This document shows positions 8,681-17,826 of a DNA stretch of 63,108 nucleotides, in pieces. The stretch covers positions 1 through 63,108 of the forward strand of contig CAMLLG010000015.1 in NCBI GenBank assembly GCA_946480825.1, given 5' to 3'. The DNA is from an uncultured Lysobacteraceae bacterium (lineage in GTDB: Bacteria; Pseudomonadota; Gammaproteobacteria; Xanthomonadales; Xanthomonadaceae). The position numbers and the translations under genes were made by a program. Under the pieces are notes generated by a model. The model was not told the DNA's origin and did no database searches. It was given only the letters and a program-made list of their open reading frames with translations. The stretch's first letter is position 1. Each line of letters starts with the position of its first letter.

Positions 8681-9886
8681 ATGCCTCAACTCGCCCGGCG
8701 CGTCGGTCGCGCCAAGCCCAGCGCCATCATGGTCGTCGCCGAAAAGGCGAAGCGCCTCAAGGCCGAAGGCCGCGACATCATCAGTTTTTCGATCGGCGTC
8801 CCGAATTTCCTGCCGGGTCCGCACGTGTACGAGGCCGTGCGCGAAGCGCTGAACAGGGATTCGGGGCAGTACGGCAGCAACCGCGGCGCGGACGCGCTGC
8901 TGGATGCCTTCATCAAACACATGGAAGCGATCGGCCTGACCGGTTATACCCGCGCCAACATCGCGACCGGCATCGGCGCCAAGCACGTGATCTACAACCT
9001 GGCCGAAGTGCTGCTCGACGAAGGCGACACCATCGCCTTTCCGACGCCGTACTGGACCAGCTATCTCGACATCGCCGAAATCGTGGATGCGAAGATCGAT
9101 CTGCTGCCGTGCCCGCCGGAACAGGACTACAAACTCACGCCCGCGCAGCTCGATGCGGCGCTCGCGAAAAAGCCGAAAGTCTTCCTGTTCAACAATCCGT
9201 CGAACCCGACCGGCATGGTCTACACGAAGGACGAGATCGCCGCGCTGGCCGACGTGGTCGCGAAGCATCCGGACACCTGGATCATCACCGACGACATCTA
9301 CAACCGCATGGTGTTCGACGGCATCGGCTATCACAACTTCGTGCATGCCCGCCCGGAACTGCGCGACCGCGTGATCTTCCTCGACTCGCTGTCGAAGACC
9401 TACGGCATGCCCGGCTGGCGCGTGGGTTTCATGGCCGGCCCGGAATCGGTGGCGGGCGCGGTGGTGACGATGAATTCGAACCACATCACCAACATCCCGG
9501 AGCTGACCACGGCCGCCGCCATCGCCGCGCTGACCGGCCCGCAGGATGTGCCGACGCAGAAGAACGAAGAGTTCCAGGCCAAGCGCGATCAGGTGATGGC
9601 CACCTTCGCCGCGATTCCGGGCATCGTCTGCCCGAAGCCGCAGGGCGCGTTCTACGTGTTCCCCGATGTCAGCGCCTACTTCGGCAAGACCCACGGCCCG
9701 ACCGGGCTGACCATCGCCAACGACGTCGACCTGTGCAACGCGCTGCTCGACGCCAAGGGCGTGGCCTGCGTGCCGGGCTCGGCTTTCGGCGAGCCGCGCG
9801 CGCTGCGCATCAGCTACACCTGTCCGACGCCGCAGCTGGCGCCGGGCCTGCAGCGCATCCAGGAGTTCTTCGCCGAGTTGCAATGA
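8681..9886 (+). CDS. Class I/II PLP-dependent aminotransferase (aspartate aminotransferase-like)
   Basis: A 401-residue fold-type I aminotransferase. The N-terminal substrate loop is [12 protein letters not shown]. It has [14 protein letters not shown], the NNPSNPTG cofactor motif, the DDIYNRMVF segment with the PLP Asp/Tyr, the Schiff-base lysine in [15 protein letters not shown] and the C-terminal substrate Arg in ALRISYTCP. Length is typical for AspC-Ib/prephenate-type enzymes. The exact amino-acid pair cannot be decided by eye. A short direct leader precedes the ATG and a REP-like palindrome follows the stop. Confidence 0.9.
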   Translation: MPQLARRVGRAKPSAIMVVAEKAKRLKAEGRDIISFSIGVPNFLPGPHVYEAVREALNRDSGQYGSNRGADALLDAFIKHMEAIGLTGYTRANIATGIGAKHVIYNLAEVLLDEGDTIAFPTPYWTSYLDIAEIVDAKIDLLPCPPEQDYKLTPAQLDAALAKKPKVFLFNNPSNPTGMVYTKDEIAALADVVAKHPDTWIITDDIYNRMVFDGIGYHNFVHARPELRDRVIFLDSLSKTYGMPGWRVGFMAGPESVAGAVVTMNSNHITNIPELTTAAAIAALTGPQDVPTQKNEEFQAKRDQVMATFAAIPGIVCPKPQGAFYVFPDVSAYFGKTHGPTGLTIANDVDLCNALLDAKGVACVPGSAFGEPRALRISYTCPTPQLAPGLQRIQEFFAELQ

Positions 9887-9895
9887 TCCCAACAC

Positions 9896-9978
9896 GGTCA
9901 TCCCGAGCCGCAGGCGAGGGACCTGTTTTCGGCGTCGGAACCTACCAGCAGGTTCCTCGCCTCCGGCTCGGAATGACA
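9896..9978. repeat. REP-like imperfect palindrome, copy 1
   Basis: The arm GGTCATCCCGAGCCGCAGGC... (9896-9925) is nearly the reverse complement of the arm ending CTCGCCTCCGGCTCGGAATGACA (9949-9978), so the RNA would fold into a ~29-bp stem with a 23-base loop. A related element with the same arms occurs at 51698-51794. It sits between the aminotransferase and mdh and holds no gene. Confidence 0.8.
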
Positions 9979-10007
9979 TTTTCTTTATCGTTCGAGGAGT
10001 GATGTTG

Positions 10008-10991
10008 ATGAAAGCCCCCATGAGAGTCGCCGTGACCGGTGCCGCCGGCCAGATTGGTTACGCCCTGCTGTTCCGCATCGCCTCGGGCGAAATGCTGGGC
10101 AAGGACCAGCCGGTGATCCTGCAGATGCTGGAACTGCCGCTGGAGAAGGCCCAGGCCGCGCTGAAGGGCGTGATGATGGAGCTCGAAGACTGCGCCTTCC
10201 CGTTGCTCGCCGGCATGGTCGGCACCGACGATCCGAAGGTCGCGTTCAAGGACGCCGACTACGCCCTGCTGGTCGGCGCGATGCCGCGCGGCCCGGGCAT
10301 GGAGCGCAAGGATCTGCTGCTGAAGAACGCCGAGATCTTCACCGTGCAGGGCAAGGCGCTGAACGACGTCGCTTCGCGGAACGTGAAAGTGCTGGTCGTC
10401 GGCAACCCGGCGAATACCAACGCCTACATCGCGATGAAGTCCGCGCCGGATCTGCCGGCGAAAAACTTCACCGCGATGCTGCGCCTCGACCACAACCGCG
10501 CGCTGTCGCAGCTCGCCTCGAAGGCCGGCGTGGCCGTGGCCGACATCGAGAAGCTGGTCGTGTGGGGCAACCACAGCCCGACCATGTATCCGGACTACCG
10601 CTTCGCCACCGCCGGCGGCGTGTCGCTGAAGGACAAGATCGCCGACGCCGACTGGAACGCCAACGACTTCATCCCGAAGGTCGGCAAGCGCGGCGCCGCG
10701 ATCATCGAAGCCCGTGGCCTGTCGTCCGCCGCGTCGGCCGCCAACGCCGCCATCGACCACATGCGCGACTGGGCGCTGGGCACCGACGGCAAGTGGGTGA
10801 CCATGGGCGTGCCGTCCGACGGCAGCTACGGCATTCCCGAAGGCGTGATGTACGGCGTGCCGGTGACCTGCGCGAATGGCGAATACACCCGCATCGAAGG
10901 CCTGCCGGTCGACGATTTCAGCCGCGCGGCGATGGACAAGACCCTCGCCGAACTGGAAGAAGAGCGCGCCGGCGTGGCGCATCTGCTCTGA
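10008..10991 (+). CDS. mdh: Malate dehydrogenase
   Basis: NAD-dependent interconversion of malate and oxaloacetate in the TCA cycle. The 327-residue protein begins [20 protein letters not shown] (Rossmann glycine motif) and has the mobile-loop arginine segment [13 protein letters not shown], the VGNPANTNA strand, the catalytic pair in [14 protein letters not shown] and [13 protein letters not shown], and the usual LAELEEER C-terminus. It is the longer cytosolic-type bacterial Mdh. Start ATG 10008 lies 8 bases after GAGGAG; GTG 9999 and ATG 10002 are too close to that SD. Confidence 0.97.
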   Translation: MKAPMRVAVTGAAGQIGYALLFRIASGEMLGKDQPVILQMLELPLEKAQAALKGVMMELEDCAFPLLAGMVGTDDPKVAFKDADYALLVGAMPRGPGMERKDLLLKNAEIFTVQGKALNDVASRNVKVLVVGNPANTNAYIAMKSAPDLPAKNFTAMLRLDHNRALSQLASKAGVAVADIEKLVVWGNHSPTMYPDYRFATAGGVSLKDKIADADWNANDFIPKVGKRGAAIIEARGLSSAASAANAAIDHMRDWALGTDGKWVTMGVPSDGSYGIPEGVMYGVPVTCANGEYTRIEGLPVDDFSRAAMDKTLAELEEERAGVAHLL

Positions 10992-11016
10992 GTTCTACAG
11001 GTCGTATCGCGATCAA

Positions 11017-11044
11017 GGAAAAGGCGGCTTCGGCCGCCTTTTCC
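11017..11044 (+). terminator. Rho-independent terminator of mdh
   Basis: A perfect 12-bp stem GGAAAAGGCGGC/GCCGCCTTTTCC closed by a TTCG tetraloop, 25 bases after the mdh stop. It also faces the convergent channel gene. Confidence 0.88.
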
Positions 11045-11082
11045 GTTTCGGCGAATCGTCGAGCCCACCCTGCGGTCCGGTT

Positions 11083-11697
11083 TCAGCGTCCCCGATGCGG
11101 AGGCAAACTCAGCTTCCAGCGGATCGCCGCGCCGCGCAGGGCGAATCCGACGACGACGCCGAGCGCTGCGGGCCAGGGCGCGGGCAGGCCTGCGCCAGTC
11201 AGGCCGACGAACAGCACGGATGCCGCGAGCGCGGCGGTCACGTAGAGTTCGTGGCGCATCAGGATGGACGGCACGCCGACCGTGATGTCGCGGATCACCC
11301 CGCCGATGCACGCCGTGATCACGCCGGCCGCGACCGCGGACACGGGCGAAACGCCGAAACTCATCGCCTTGCTCGCACCGTAAACCGAATAGGCTGCCAG
11401 GCCGGCGGCATCGAACCATTCGAGCGCGCGTTCCGGCCACCAGCGCAACGGCACCAGCCAGGCAGCGAATGCGATCGCGACGCACAGGATCACCGGCGTC
11501 GCATCCTCCATCCAGAACACGGGCGCGCCGATCAGCACGTCCCGCAGCGTGCCGCCGCCGACTGCGGTGACCAGGGCGAAGAAACACGCGCCGATGAAGT
11601 CGACACGCTTGCGCACCGCGACGAGCACGCCCGACACCGCGAACACGGACAGTCCGGCGATATCGAGCCAGGGCAGCAGGAGGCCGAATTCGTGCAT
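11083..11697 (-). CDS. TRIC-type cation channel / UPF0126 membrane protein
   Basis: A 204-residue polytopic protein with about seven hydrophobic helices and the duplicated signature of the YadS/YicG (UPF0126) family: VTAVGGGTLRDVLIG in the first half and GGVIRDITVG in the second. Family members fold like eukaryotic TRIC trimeric intracellular cation channels. ATG 11697 (MHEFGLLLPWLD) starts directly before the first helix; a longer upstream reading is basic and implausible. It is convergent with mdh. Confidence 0.88.
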   Translation of the reverse strand: MHEFGLLLPWLDIAGLSVFAVSGVLVAVRKRVDFIGACFFALVTAVGGGTLRDVLIGAPVFWMEDATPVILCVAIAFAAWLVPLRWWPERALEWFDAAGLAAYSVYGASKAMSFGVSPVSAVAAGVITACIGGVIRDITVGVPSILMRHELYVTAALAASVLFVGLTGAGLPAPWPAALGVVVGFALRGAAIRWKLSLPPHRGR

Positions 11698-11925
11698 CGA
11701 AGCAACGCACCGCGAAAAACCCCGAAGCGGGGCGTGCGACGGAGGCTGCCACAGCGGTTGTGGGCGGTCAATCGAGAAACACGGGTTCGCAGACCATCGA
11801 AAAGCCGGGTCCGGCGCGCGCATTCCGTATCGCATGCGCAGAGTCGACGTCGCGCCCGGATTGCCCTTTGCCGATGCGCGCTGCGGCCTGCGCGAAACGT
11901 CACGCAGGCCGCAGGGAAAGACGAA

Positions 11926-13287
11926 TCAGGCGAAGTGCGCAGTCAGATTCGCGATGATCCGAGTTCGGCTGCCGTCCGCCAACGGCACCGTCACCGTGCC
12001 ACCGCTGAAGGCCACCAGACTTTGTCCGGACGGGGCGGTCTGCGTGAAGGCCGTCCGGGTGGTCGAGCCGGACATGGTGCCGAATGGGCCATACGTTTTC
12101 CCGCTTTTGGATTGCAGCGTCAGCTGCAGCACGCATTGCCAGCCATACCACCCACCGGTGTAACCGGACATGGAGACGATCGGATCGTCGAGCGGGATCG
12201 TGAACGTGTGGCCTGTTCCACTGTTCCCGCCGTGCTGCGGCAGGATGAAGATCCCGGTTCCCGTGTTATGCGTGCCGGTGTTGTATGAGCCCGTTCCGGT
12301 ATTGACCGCCTGGATGGCGTCGAGGACGTCGCCCGAACGGACCGTCATCTGCGTCATCGCGGGATTGCCTGCCGCACCGACGATCGGCGAGTCGTCGAAG
12401 CTGTTGCCTGCGGGCGGATTCGCCAGTTGGCCGAGAATCGCGATCTGCGCCTGTTCGAACTGGAAGTTGCCGGAGTTCAGGCGCCACACGAAAACGTCCT
12501 GATAGCCGTAATGGACATTGCTGTCGGTGAAACCCGGCGAAACGGCGTCCCAGACCTGCTGCGCGCTCGAGTTCGGCGCGGCATTGCCCGGCTCGAACTG
12601 CGCGCCATAGCCCATCCTGTCGGGGGCGATGCCCGCGTCGAGAAAGTCCTGCAGCGACGTGCCGTCGTAGAACTGAGGGGACACGAAATCGAACGTGTTG
12701 TTGATGGTCGCCGCAAGCGCGCTGACGTCCCCCGGCCATGCGGGCGCCATCGAGAGGTAGTACTTCACCGGCTGCTGATCGAAGACGTTGCGAATGGTGG
12801 TGAACAGGATCTGGAACTGCGACTGGGTCAGATCGTCGGACAGCGGCGGCTCCCAGTCGATGTCTATGCCGTTCATGCCGGCGCTTTTCAGATAGGCGAC
12901 CAGATTGTTGGCGAATGCGGTGGCCTGCGTCTGCGGATCGCCGCCGCCCGCGAAAATGGAGGCCAGGGTGTTGTCGCCCGAATACACCATGGTCGCCAGC
13001 AACTTGATGCTCGGATTGATCTGGCGCGCATCGCGGATCAGATTGTTCAAGTAATCCTGATTGCTGAGACCGCCCGGATGAGAGGCAGTGCTGCTGACGC
13101 CGATGGTGAAGCCATTGGCGGTGGGAAAGACCTCGAAAAAAGCGATGCCGAGAAAGTCGAGGCTGTCGTAGATCCTGTACTGACGCAGCGACTGATAGCA
13201 GCTGTTGGCGCTGTCGTAGTTCGTGCCCGGCGGCTCGTCCTCGTTCAAGTAGATCCACGCATTGATGCCGTTCGGTAGCCCTGTCAT
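11926..13287 (-). CDS. GH18 chitinase-like protein with C-terminal jacalin-like lectin domain
   Basis: A 453-residue protein. Residues 1 to ~290 form a GH18 barrel: the beta-4 motif is NGIDIDWEPP with catalytic Glu146, Asp144 and Asp142 kept, but the first Asp of DxxDxDxE replaced by Asn139. The YYLSMAPAWPG and FVSPQFYDG strands follow. The last ~120 residues (SMSGYTGGWYGWQC... VAFSGGTVTVPLADG) look like a jacalin-related sugar-binding beta-prism. The linker holds NTGTG repeats. No signal peptide is visible after ATG 13287 (SD AGGAG), which is odd for a chitinase. Possible roles are chitin or peptidoglycan-sugar hydrolysis outside the cell via another export route. Confidence 0.82.
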   Translation of the reverse strand: MTGLPNGINAWIYLNEDEPPGTNYDSANSCYQSLRQYRIYDSLDFLGIAFFEVFPTANGFTIGVSSTASHPGGLSNQDYLNNLIRDARQINPSIKLLATMVYSGDNTLASIFAGGGDPQTQATAFANNLVAYLKSAGMNGIDIDWEPPLSDDLTQSQFQILFTTIRNVFDQQPVKYYLSMAPAWPGDVSALAATINNTFDFVSPQFYDGTSLQDFLDAGIAPDRMGYGAQFEPGNAAPNSSAQQVWDAVSPGFTDSNVHYGYQDVFVWRLNSGNFQFEQAQIAILGQLANPPAGNSFDDSPIVGAAGNPAMTQMTVRSGDVLDAIQAVNTGTGSYNTGTHNTGTGIFILPQHGGNSGTGHTFTIPLDDPIVSMSGYTGGWYGWQCVLQLTLQSKSGKTYGPFGTMSGSTTRTAFTQTAPSGQSLVAFSGGTVTVPLADGSRTRIIANLTAHFA

Positions 13288-13516
13288 GTCGCTTCTCCTG
13301 CGGGTGAATGTGGCGGGTTGCACGACCTGGCGCCGATGGCTCGCGGGTTGGCGAAACATGTCGCGATCATTGTTTGACCCGTGCGATCGATTCTCCGCAA
13401 GGCCGCGGCGCGGGCGGTGTCGTTCCGAATCCACTCCGGTGCGCTTCGGGAGGATTCGTCGTGGTCAAGAGCCCCGGGTGCGGCCTTTGGCCTTACCCAG
13501 GCTACTCGCTAATCGC

Positions 13517-14245
13517 TCATGGATGATGCCGAGCAAGAAAGTCCGTAATTCCTGACACCATGGCTTTGGTTTGAGATTCATTGAAATCATCAAACTTTCC
13601 GTGAGCTGCGGCATTTCTGATGTCCACCCATGAGCGAAGCTGCTTCGCTGTTAGCTCGTTATATAGCTGGCGCTTTTTAAGTGCGTCGACAAGGCCGCCA
13701 AGCATCAGTGCTTTTCCGTTTGCTTCGATCGGCTCAGGTGGCTGTAGTTTTGTTGCAATTGATCGTAAGCCGCGTTCAAGAACAGCGCCTGATAGAACCG
13801 CCGCAGGGATGTAGCTCTTGTTCTCGGACTTCCCGTGGGTGAGCAGTTGTTCGGCTTGATGTAGATAGTCAGAGCTAATTTCCGCGTCAATCTGAGCTTC
13901 TAAGCTTTCGAAGAATCCGTCTTCGAAGTCCTTCTTTATCGCTTTTAGAAAGGATACGCCATGGTCGCGCGCCGAAGGTTTGTTTTGAAAGCTAGCGAAC
14001 TGATCTATGGATTTACGGTGCAGGCTTGAGTTTGGAATAACTGCCTCAAGAACTGTAATGCATGCGAAACGCCACTCCACAAAGGGGGCGAACGCTAAAT
14101 GCTCTCTGGTCCGATAGTGATTTTTTCCAGTGAGCAAATTGCCGCCAGCCCATTCTTCATGGGTCTCGGTGGCGATTTTGTTTCCGATCTCGATCAACTC
14201 TGCCAGTCGATCAACGTATTTATGTTTTGTCTGTTTGTTTGCCAA
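13517..14245 (-). CDS. HEPN-domain-like protein, AT-rich (likely acquired)
   Basis: A 242-residue protein in a stretch visibly richer in A/T than every neighbour, with different codon use. The start is TTG at 14245 with a strong AGGAGG four bases upstream; no ATG fits. The C-terminal third is helical and carries SWVDIRNAAAHGKFDD, an Rx4H motif (Arg210, His215) typical of HEPN RNases/nucleotide-binding domains, and a preceding helix with AVLSGAVLERGLRS, as in DUF4145-type HEPN proteins. The N-terminal half (FVEWRFACITVLEAVI) is unassigned. A role in defence or toxin-antitoxin biology is inferred. No antitoxin gene is adjacent. Confidence 0.72.
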   Translation of the reverse strand: MANKQTKHKYVDRLAELIEIGNKIATETHEEWAGGNLLTGKNHYRTREHLAFAPFVEWRFACITVLEAVIPNSSLHRKSIDQFASFQNKPSARDHGVSFLKAIKKDFEDGFFESLEAQIDAEISSDYLHQAEQLLTHGKSENKSYIPAAVLSGAVLERGLRSIATKLQPPEPIEANGKALMLGGLVDALKKRQLYNELTAKQLRSWVDIRNAAAHGKFDDFNESQTKAMVSGITDFLARHHP

Positions 14246-14299
14246 GTGTCCTCCTTCAGATGACTTCTAGCGCTTCAGTTGAGCCGCCCCGAAGCAAGT

Positions 14300-14321
14300 A
14301 GGGTGGGCCCGGAGCCCACCC
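14300..14321. repeat. GTAGGGYGGGC palindrome, copy 1
   Basis: A perfect 9-bp inverted repeat AGGGTGGGC/GCCCACCCT with a short spacer, between the HEPN gene and the HTH-citrate synthase gene. It resembles the palindrome at 44232-44250. It may act as a terminator or a dispersed repeat. Confidence 0.55.
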
Positions 14322-14341
14322 TGCGGAATTCATTCTTTCGT

Positions 14342-15544
14342 CTATGGCTCCACCCCGGTATACCTCGCCCTCGGCCGAATCAACTTCCCTTCCGCCTGTT
14401 GCTCCAGCGCATGCGCGAGCCAGCCCGCGAGCCGCCCCGCGGCGAACATCACCAATGCCGGTGTCGCCATCAATGCATGCGCGTGACAGATCGCGGCGAG
14501 CATGAAGTCGATGTTGGGGTGCTGACCGCTGACGTCTTCTGTTGCGGCGATGATGTCGTCGAGTGCGCGCATCGCGTGGGCGTCCGCGTGCTGCGCGCGC
14601 AGGCGCGTCAGCAGTTCGGCGGCACGCGGGTCGCCGTGGGGGTAGAGGGCGTGGCCGAAGCCGGGGAGGTCGTCGCCGCGCTGCAGTCGGGTTTCGATGA
14701 AATCGCGCGGCGACGCGGCTTCGCACGCGTCGGCGATCAATGCGTAGGCGCGCGCGGTGGCGCCGCCGTGGCGCGGGCCGGAGAGCGCGGCGAGGCCGGC
14801 GCACACGGTCGCGTGCAGATGCGCGCCGGTGGACGCGACCACGCGCGCGGCGAAGGCGGAGACGTTGAGTTCGTGATCCGCGCACAGCACCAGCGCGGCG
14901 CGGACGAGATCGGCGAAACCGGCGTCACCGGGTTTCCAGACCTCCGCAAGCAAGGCATGCGTCGGCGCGGCCGGTGGCGGATGCCCGACCAGCAGCGCGG
15001 CGTTCTGGCGGAGCAGAGTGGCGGCGATCTCGTGACGCGCGCGCGCCGTGGAGTTCAGCGCGCCGCGCGTGCCCAGCGCGAGCAGCGGGATCGCGGCCAT
15101 CGCGCGTTCCAGCGGCGGCAGCGTGCTGTCGGCAGCAATCGCCGCCACATGCGCGGGCCAGTCGCCGCCCTGCAGCGCGGCGAACGGATCGTATTCGCCG
15201 CAGTCCCAGAGCAGGCGGGCGGCGTCTTCCAGGGTCGCGCCGTCGCGCACGAGCGTCACCGCCGAGCGACCGCGGTAGTACGGGCCGTCGGGCCGGATGA
15301 GCGAGATCCGCGTTTCCAGCACCGGCAGGCCGCGGTCGAGGCTGTGCGCGGCGGCCGCGGCAGCGCTGCGCCCGACCTGCTTGCGCTGCGCCAATCGCTC
15401 CACATCGAGCCGCGGATACAGCCGGCTGCGGTGGTCGGGGCCGGGGCGTGATTCGAGCAGGCCCCGGCTCACGTAGGCATACAGGGTCGCCTGACTGATG
15501 CCGAGCAGGCGGCAGGTTTCGCGGGCGGTCAGCAGGTCGGCCAT
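14342..15544 (-). CDS. Citrate synthase-family protein with N-terminal helix-turn-helix
   Basis: A 400-residue protein. Residues 1-55 are an excisionase/MerR-like winged HTH (LTARETCRLLGISQATLYAYVSRG). The rest is a citrate synthase domain with all classical residues: His224 (ADHELN), His259 (GPRHGG), His298 (GFGHALYP) and Asp346 (NIDFML), plus the IRPRARYTG end. It is divergent from prpB across 131 bases that contain repeated TTGATC/GATCAA boxes just upstream of its own ATG. I infer a regulator of the methylcitrate locus that senses oxaloacetate or acyl-CoA through the enzyme fold. It may also be catalytically active. The start was chosen at the Met before the HTH. Confidence 0.85.
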   Translation of the reverse strand: MADLLTARETCRLLGISQATLYAYVSRGLLESRPGPDHRSRLYPRLDVERLAQRKQVGRSAAAAAAHSLDRGLPVLETRISLIRPDGPYYRGRSAVTLVRDGATLEDAARLLWDCGEYDPFAALQGGDWPAHVAAIAADSTLPPLERAMAAIPLLALGTRGALNSTARARHEIAATLLRQNAALLVGHPPPAAPTHALLAEVWKPGDAGFADLVRAALVLCADHELNVSAFAARVVASTGAHLHATVCAGLAALSGPRHGGATARAYALIADACEAASPRDFIETRLQRGDDLPGFGHALYPHGDPRAAELLTRLRAQHADAHAMRALDDIIAATEDVSGQHPNIDFMLAAICHAHALMATPALVMFAAGRLAGWLAHALEQQAEGKLIRPRARYTGVEP

Positions 15545-15551
15545 GGCAACA

Positions 15552-15581
15552 GATTGATTGGTTCGATCAAGATTGATCAAC
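15552..15581. promoter_or_regulatory. Candidate operator with repeated TTGATC half-sites
   Basis: The intergenic stretch contains GATTGATT, TTCGATCAA and the perfect palindrome TTGATCAA in tandem, 8-37 bases upstream of the HTH-citrate synthase start and about 95 bases upstream of prpB. The clustering fits a binding site for the adjacent HTH protein. This is inferred only. Confidence 0.45.
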
Positions 15582-15675
15582 CTTCGGGATGGTGCCAGAT
15601 TTGCGGCCCCGGGCGGGGCGTACGCTCTCGAACGCCGCCGCTGTCCGGTTTCGCGAACGATGAGGAGTTCCGACC

Positions 15676-16575
15676 ATGACCCAGCTTTCCGCCGGCGCAC
15701 GCTCCCCGGGAGCGATGTTCCGCGCCGCGCTCGCCGAAGAATCGCCGCTGCAGGTGATCGGCGCGATCAACGCCAACCACGCACTGCTGGCGAAACGCGC
15801 CGGGTATCGCGCGATCTACCTCTCGGGCGGCGGCGTCGCCGCCGGTTCGCTCGGCATGCCCGACCTCGGCATCAACACGCTCGAAGACGTGCTGATCGAC
15901 ACCCGTCGCATCACCGATGTCTGCGATCTGCCGTTGCTGGTCGACATCGACACCGGCTTCGGCCCCAGCGCGTTCAACATCGAGCGCACGATCAAGTCGC
16001 TGATCAAGGCCGGCGCCGCCGCCTGCCACATCGAGGACCAGGTCGGTGCCAAGCGCTGCGGTCATCGTCCGGGCAAGGAAATCGTGTCGCAGGGCGAAAT
16101 GGTCGATCGCGTGAAGGCCGCGGCCGATGCGAAGACCGATCCGGAGTTCTTCCTGATCGCGCGCACCGACGCGATCCAGGTCGACGGCGTGGACGCGGCG
16201 ATCGAACGCGCCATCGCCTGCGTCGAGGCCGGCGCCGACGGCATCTTCGCCGAGGCCGCCTACGACCTGCCGACCTACAAGCGCTTCGTCGATGCGGTGA
16301 AGGTGCCGGTGCTGGCCAACATCACCGAGTTCGGCAAGACGCCGCTGTTCACCCGCGAGGAGCTGGCTTCGGTGGGCGTGGCGATCCAGCTGTATCCGCT
16401 GTCGGCGTTCCGCGCGATGAACAAGGCCGCCGAGAACGTGTACGAAGCGATCCGCCGCGACGGCCACCAGAAGAACGTGGTCGACAGCATGCAGACCCGC
16501 GAGGAACTGTACGACCGCATCGGTTACCACGCCTTCGAGCAGAAGCTCGATACCCTGTTTTCCGCAAAGAAGTGA
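15676..16575 (+). CDS. prpB: Methylisocitrate lyase
   Basis: Cleaves 2-methylisocitrate to pyruvate and succinate, the last step of the methylcitrate cycle of propionate degradation. The 299-residue ICL/PEPM-fold protein shows [16 protein letters not shown], the metal-binding DIDTGFG and the catalytic loop [11 protein letters not shown], then IARTDA and a [11 protein letters not shown] stretch. This is the PrpB rather than AceA or oxaloacetate-lyase pattern. It is followed 15 bases later by prpC. Confidence 0.96.
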   Translation: MTQLSAGARSPGAMFRAALAEESPLQVIGAINANHALLAKRAGYRAIYLSGGGVAAGSLGMPDLGINTLEDVLIDTRRITDVCDLPLLVDIDTGFGPSAFNIERTIKSLIKAGAAACHIEDQVGAKRCGHRPGKEIVSQGEMVDRVKAAADAKTDPEFFLIARTDAIQVDGVDAAIERAIACVEAGADGIFAEAAYDLPTYKRFVDAVKVPVLANITEFGKTPLFTREELASVGVAIQLYPLSAFRAMNKAAENVYEAIRRDGHQKNVVDSMQTREELYDRIGYHAFEQKLDTLFSAKK

Positions 16576-16590
16576 CGTAGGGAGTCCATC

Positions 16591-17745
16591 ATGAGCGAAA
16601 CCACACCCGCACCCGGCTTCAAGCCCAAGAAGTCCGTCGCCCTGTCCGGCACCGCCGCCGGCAACACCGCGCTGTGCACCGTCGGCCGCAGCGGCAACGA
16701 CCTGCACTACCGCGGCTACGACATCCTCGACATCGCCACGACCAGCGAGTTCGAGGAGATCGCCCACCTGCTGGTGCATGGCAAGTTGCCCAACCGCGCC
16801 GAACTGGCGGCCTACAAGGCCAAGCTGAAGGCGCTGCGCGGCATCCCGGCGGCGGTGAAGGCCGCGCTGGAGGAACTGCCGCCGTCCGCGCACCCGATGG
16901 ACGTGATGCGCACCGGCGTGTCGGTGCTGGGCTGCCTGTCGCCGGAGAAGGACGACCACAACCATCCCGGTGCGCGCGACATCGCCGACAAGCTGATGGC
17001 CTGCCTCGGCTCGATGCTGCTGTACTGGTACCACTGGAGCCACAACGGCCGCGCCATCGACGTGGAGACCGACGACGACTCCATCGGCGGCCACTTCCTG
17101 CACCTGCTGCATGGCGAGAAGCCACGCCAGTCCTGGGTGCGCGCCATGCACACCTCGCTGATCCTGTACGCCGAGCACGAGTTCAACGCCTCGACCTTCA
17201 CCGCGCGCGTGATCGCCGGCACCGGCTCGGACCTGCATTCGTGCATCACCGGCGCGATCGGCGCGCTGCGCGGCCCGAAGCACGGCGGCGCCAACGAAGT
17301 GGCGATGGACATCATCAGCCGCTACGGCAGCGCCGACGCGGCGGAAGCCGACATCCGCGCGCGCATGGAGCGCAAGGAAATCATCATCGGCTTCGGCCAT
17401 CCGGTCTACACCATCGGCGATCCGCGCAACCCGATCATCAAGGAACTCTCGCGCAAGCTCTGCAAGGATGGTGGCAACCAGACGCTGTTCGACGTCAGCG
17501 AGCGCATCGAGACGCTGATGATGGACACCAAGAAGATGTTCCCGAACCTCGACTGGTACAGCGCGTCGGCCTATCACATGATGGGCATCCCGACGCCGAT
17601 GTTCACGCCGCTGTTCGTCATCGCGCGCACCACCGGCTGGAGCGCGCATGTCATCGAGCAGCGCGAGGACGGCAAGATCATCCGCCCCAGCGCGAACTAC
17701 ATCGGTCCGGAAGACCGCGCCTACGTGGCGATCGAACAGCGCTGA
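16591..17745 (+). CDS. prpC: 2-Methylcitrate synthase
   Basis: Condenses propionyl-CoA with oxaloacetate. At 384 residues it is the short form typical of PrpC, not the 430-residue hexameric GltA. Key segments are [24 protein letters not shown] (His), [13 protein letters not shown] (His), [15 protein letters not shown] (His), the [14 protein letters not shown]sp and [13 protein letters not shown]. The SD GGGAG precedes ATG 16591. No acnD, prpD or prpF follows in the window, so the methylcitrate dehydratase must be encoded elsewhere. Confidence 0.96.
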   Translation: MSETTPAPGFKPKKSVALSGTAAGNTALCTVGRSGNDLHYRGYDILDIATTSEFEEIAHLLVHGKLPNRAELAAYKAKLKALRGIPAAVKAALEELPPSAHPMDVMRTGVSVLGCLSPEKDDHNHPGARDIADKLMACLGSMLLYWYHWSHNGRAIDVETDDDSIGGHFLHLLHGEKPRQSWVRAMHTSLILYAEHEFNASTFTARVIAGTGSDLHSCITGAIGALRGPKHGGANEVAMDIISRYGSADAAEADIRARMERKEIIIGFGHPVYTIGDPRNPIIKELSRKLCKDGGNQTLFDVSERIETLMMDTKKMFPNLDWYSASAYHMMGIPTPMFTPLFVIARTTGWSAHVIEQREDGKIIRPSANYIGPEDRAYVAIEQR

Positions 17746-17826
17746 ACGGGACATGGCTGCCGGGGCGCCCCGATGCCCCGGCATGTCGTAGGCTAGGATC
17801 GTGTTCCGCATCCTCATATCGATCGG

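Noticed and set aside
14342..15544. Calling the HTH-citrate synthase gltA or prpC
   Set aside because: The N-terminal DNA-binding domain and divergent position make it a likely regulator; a separate prpC is present.
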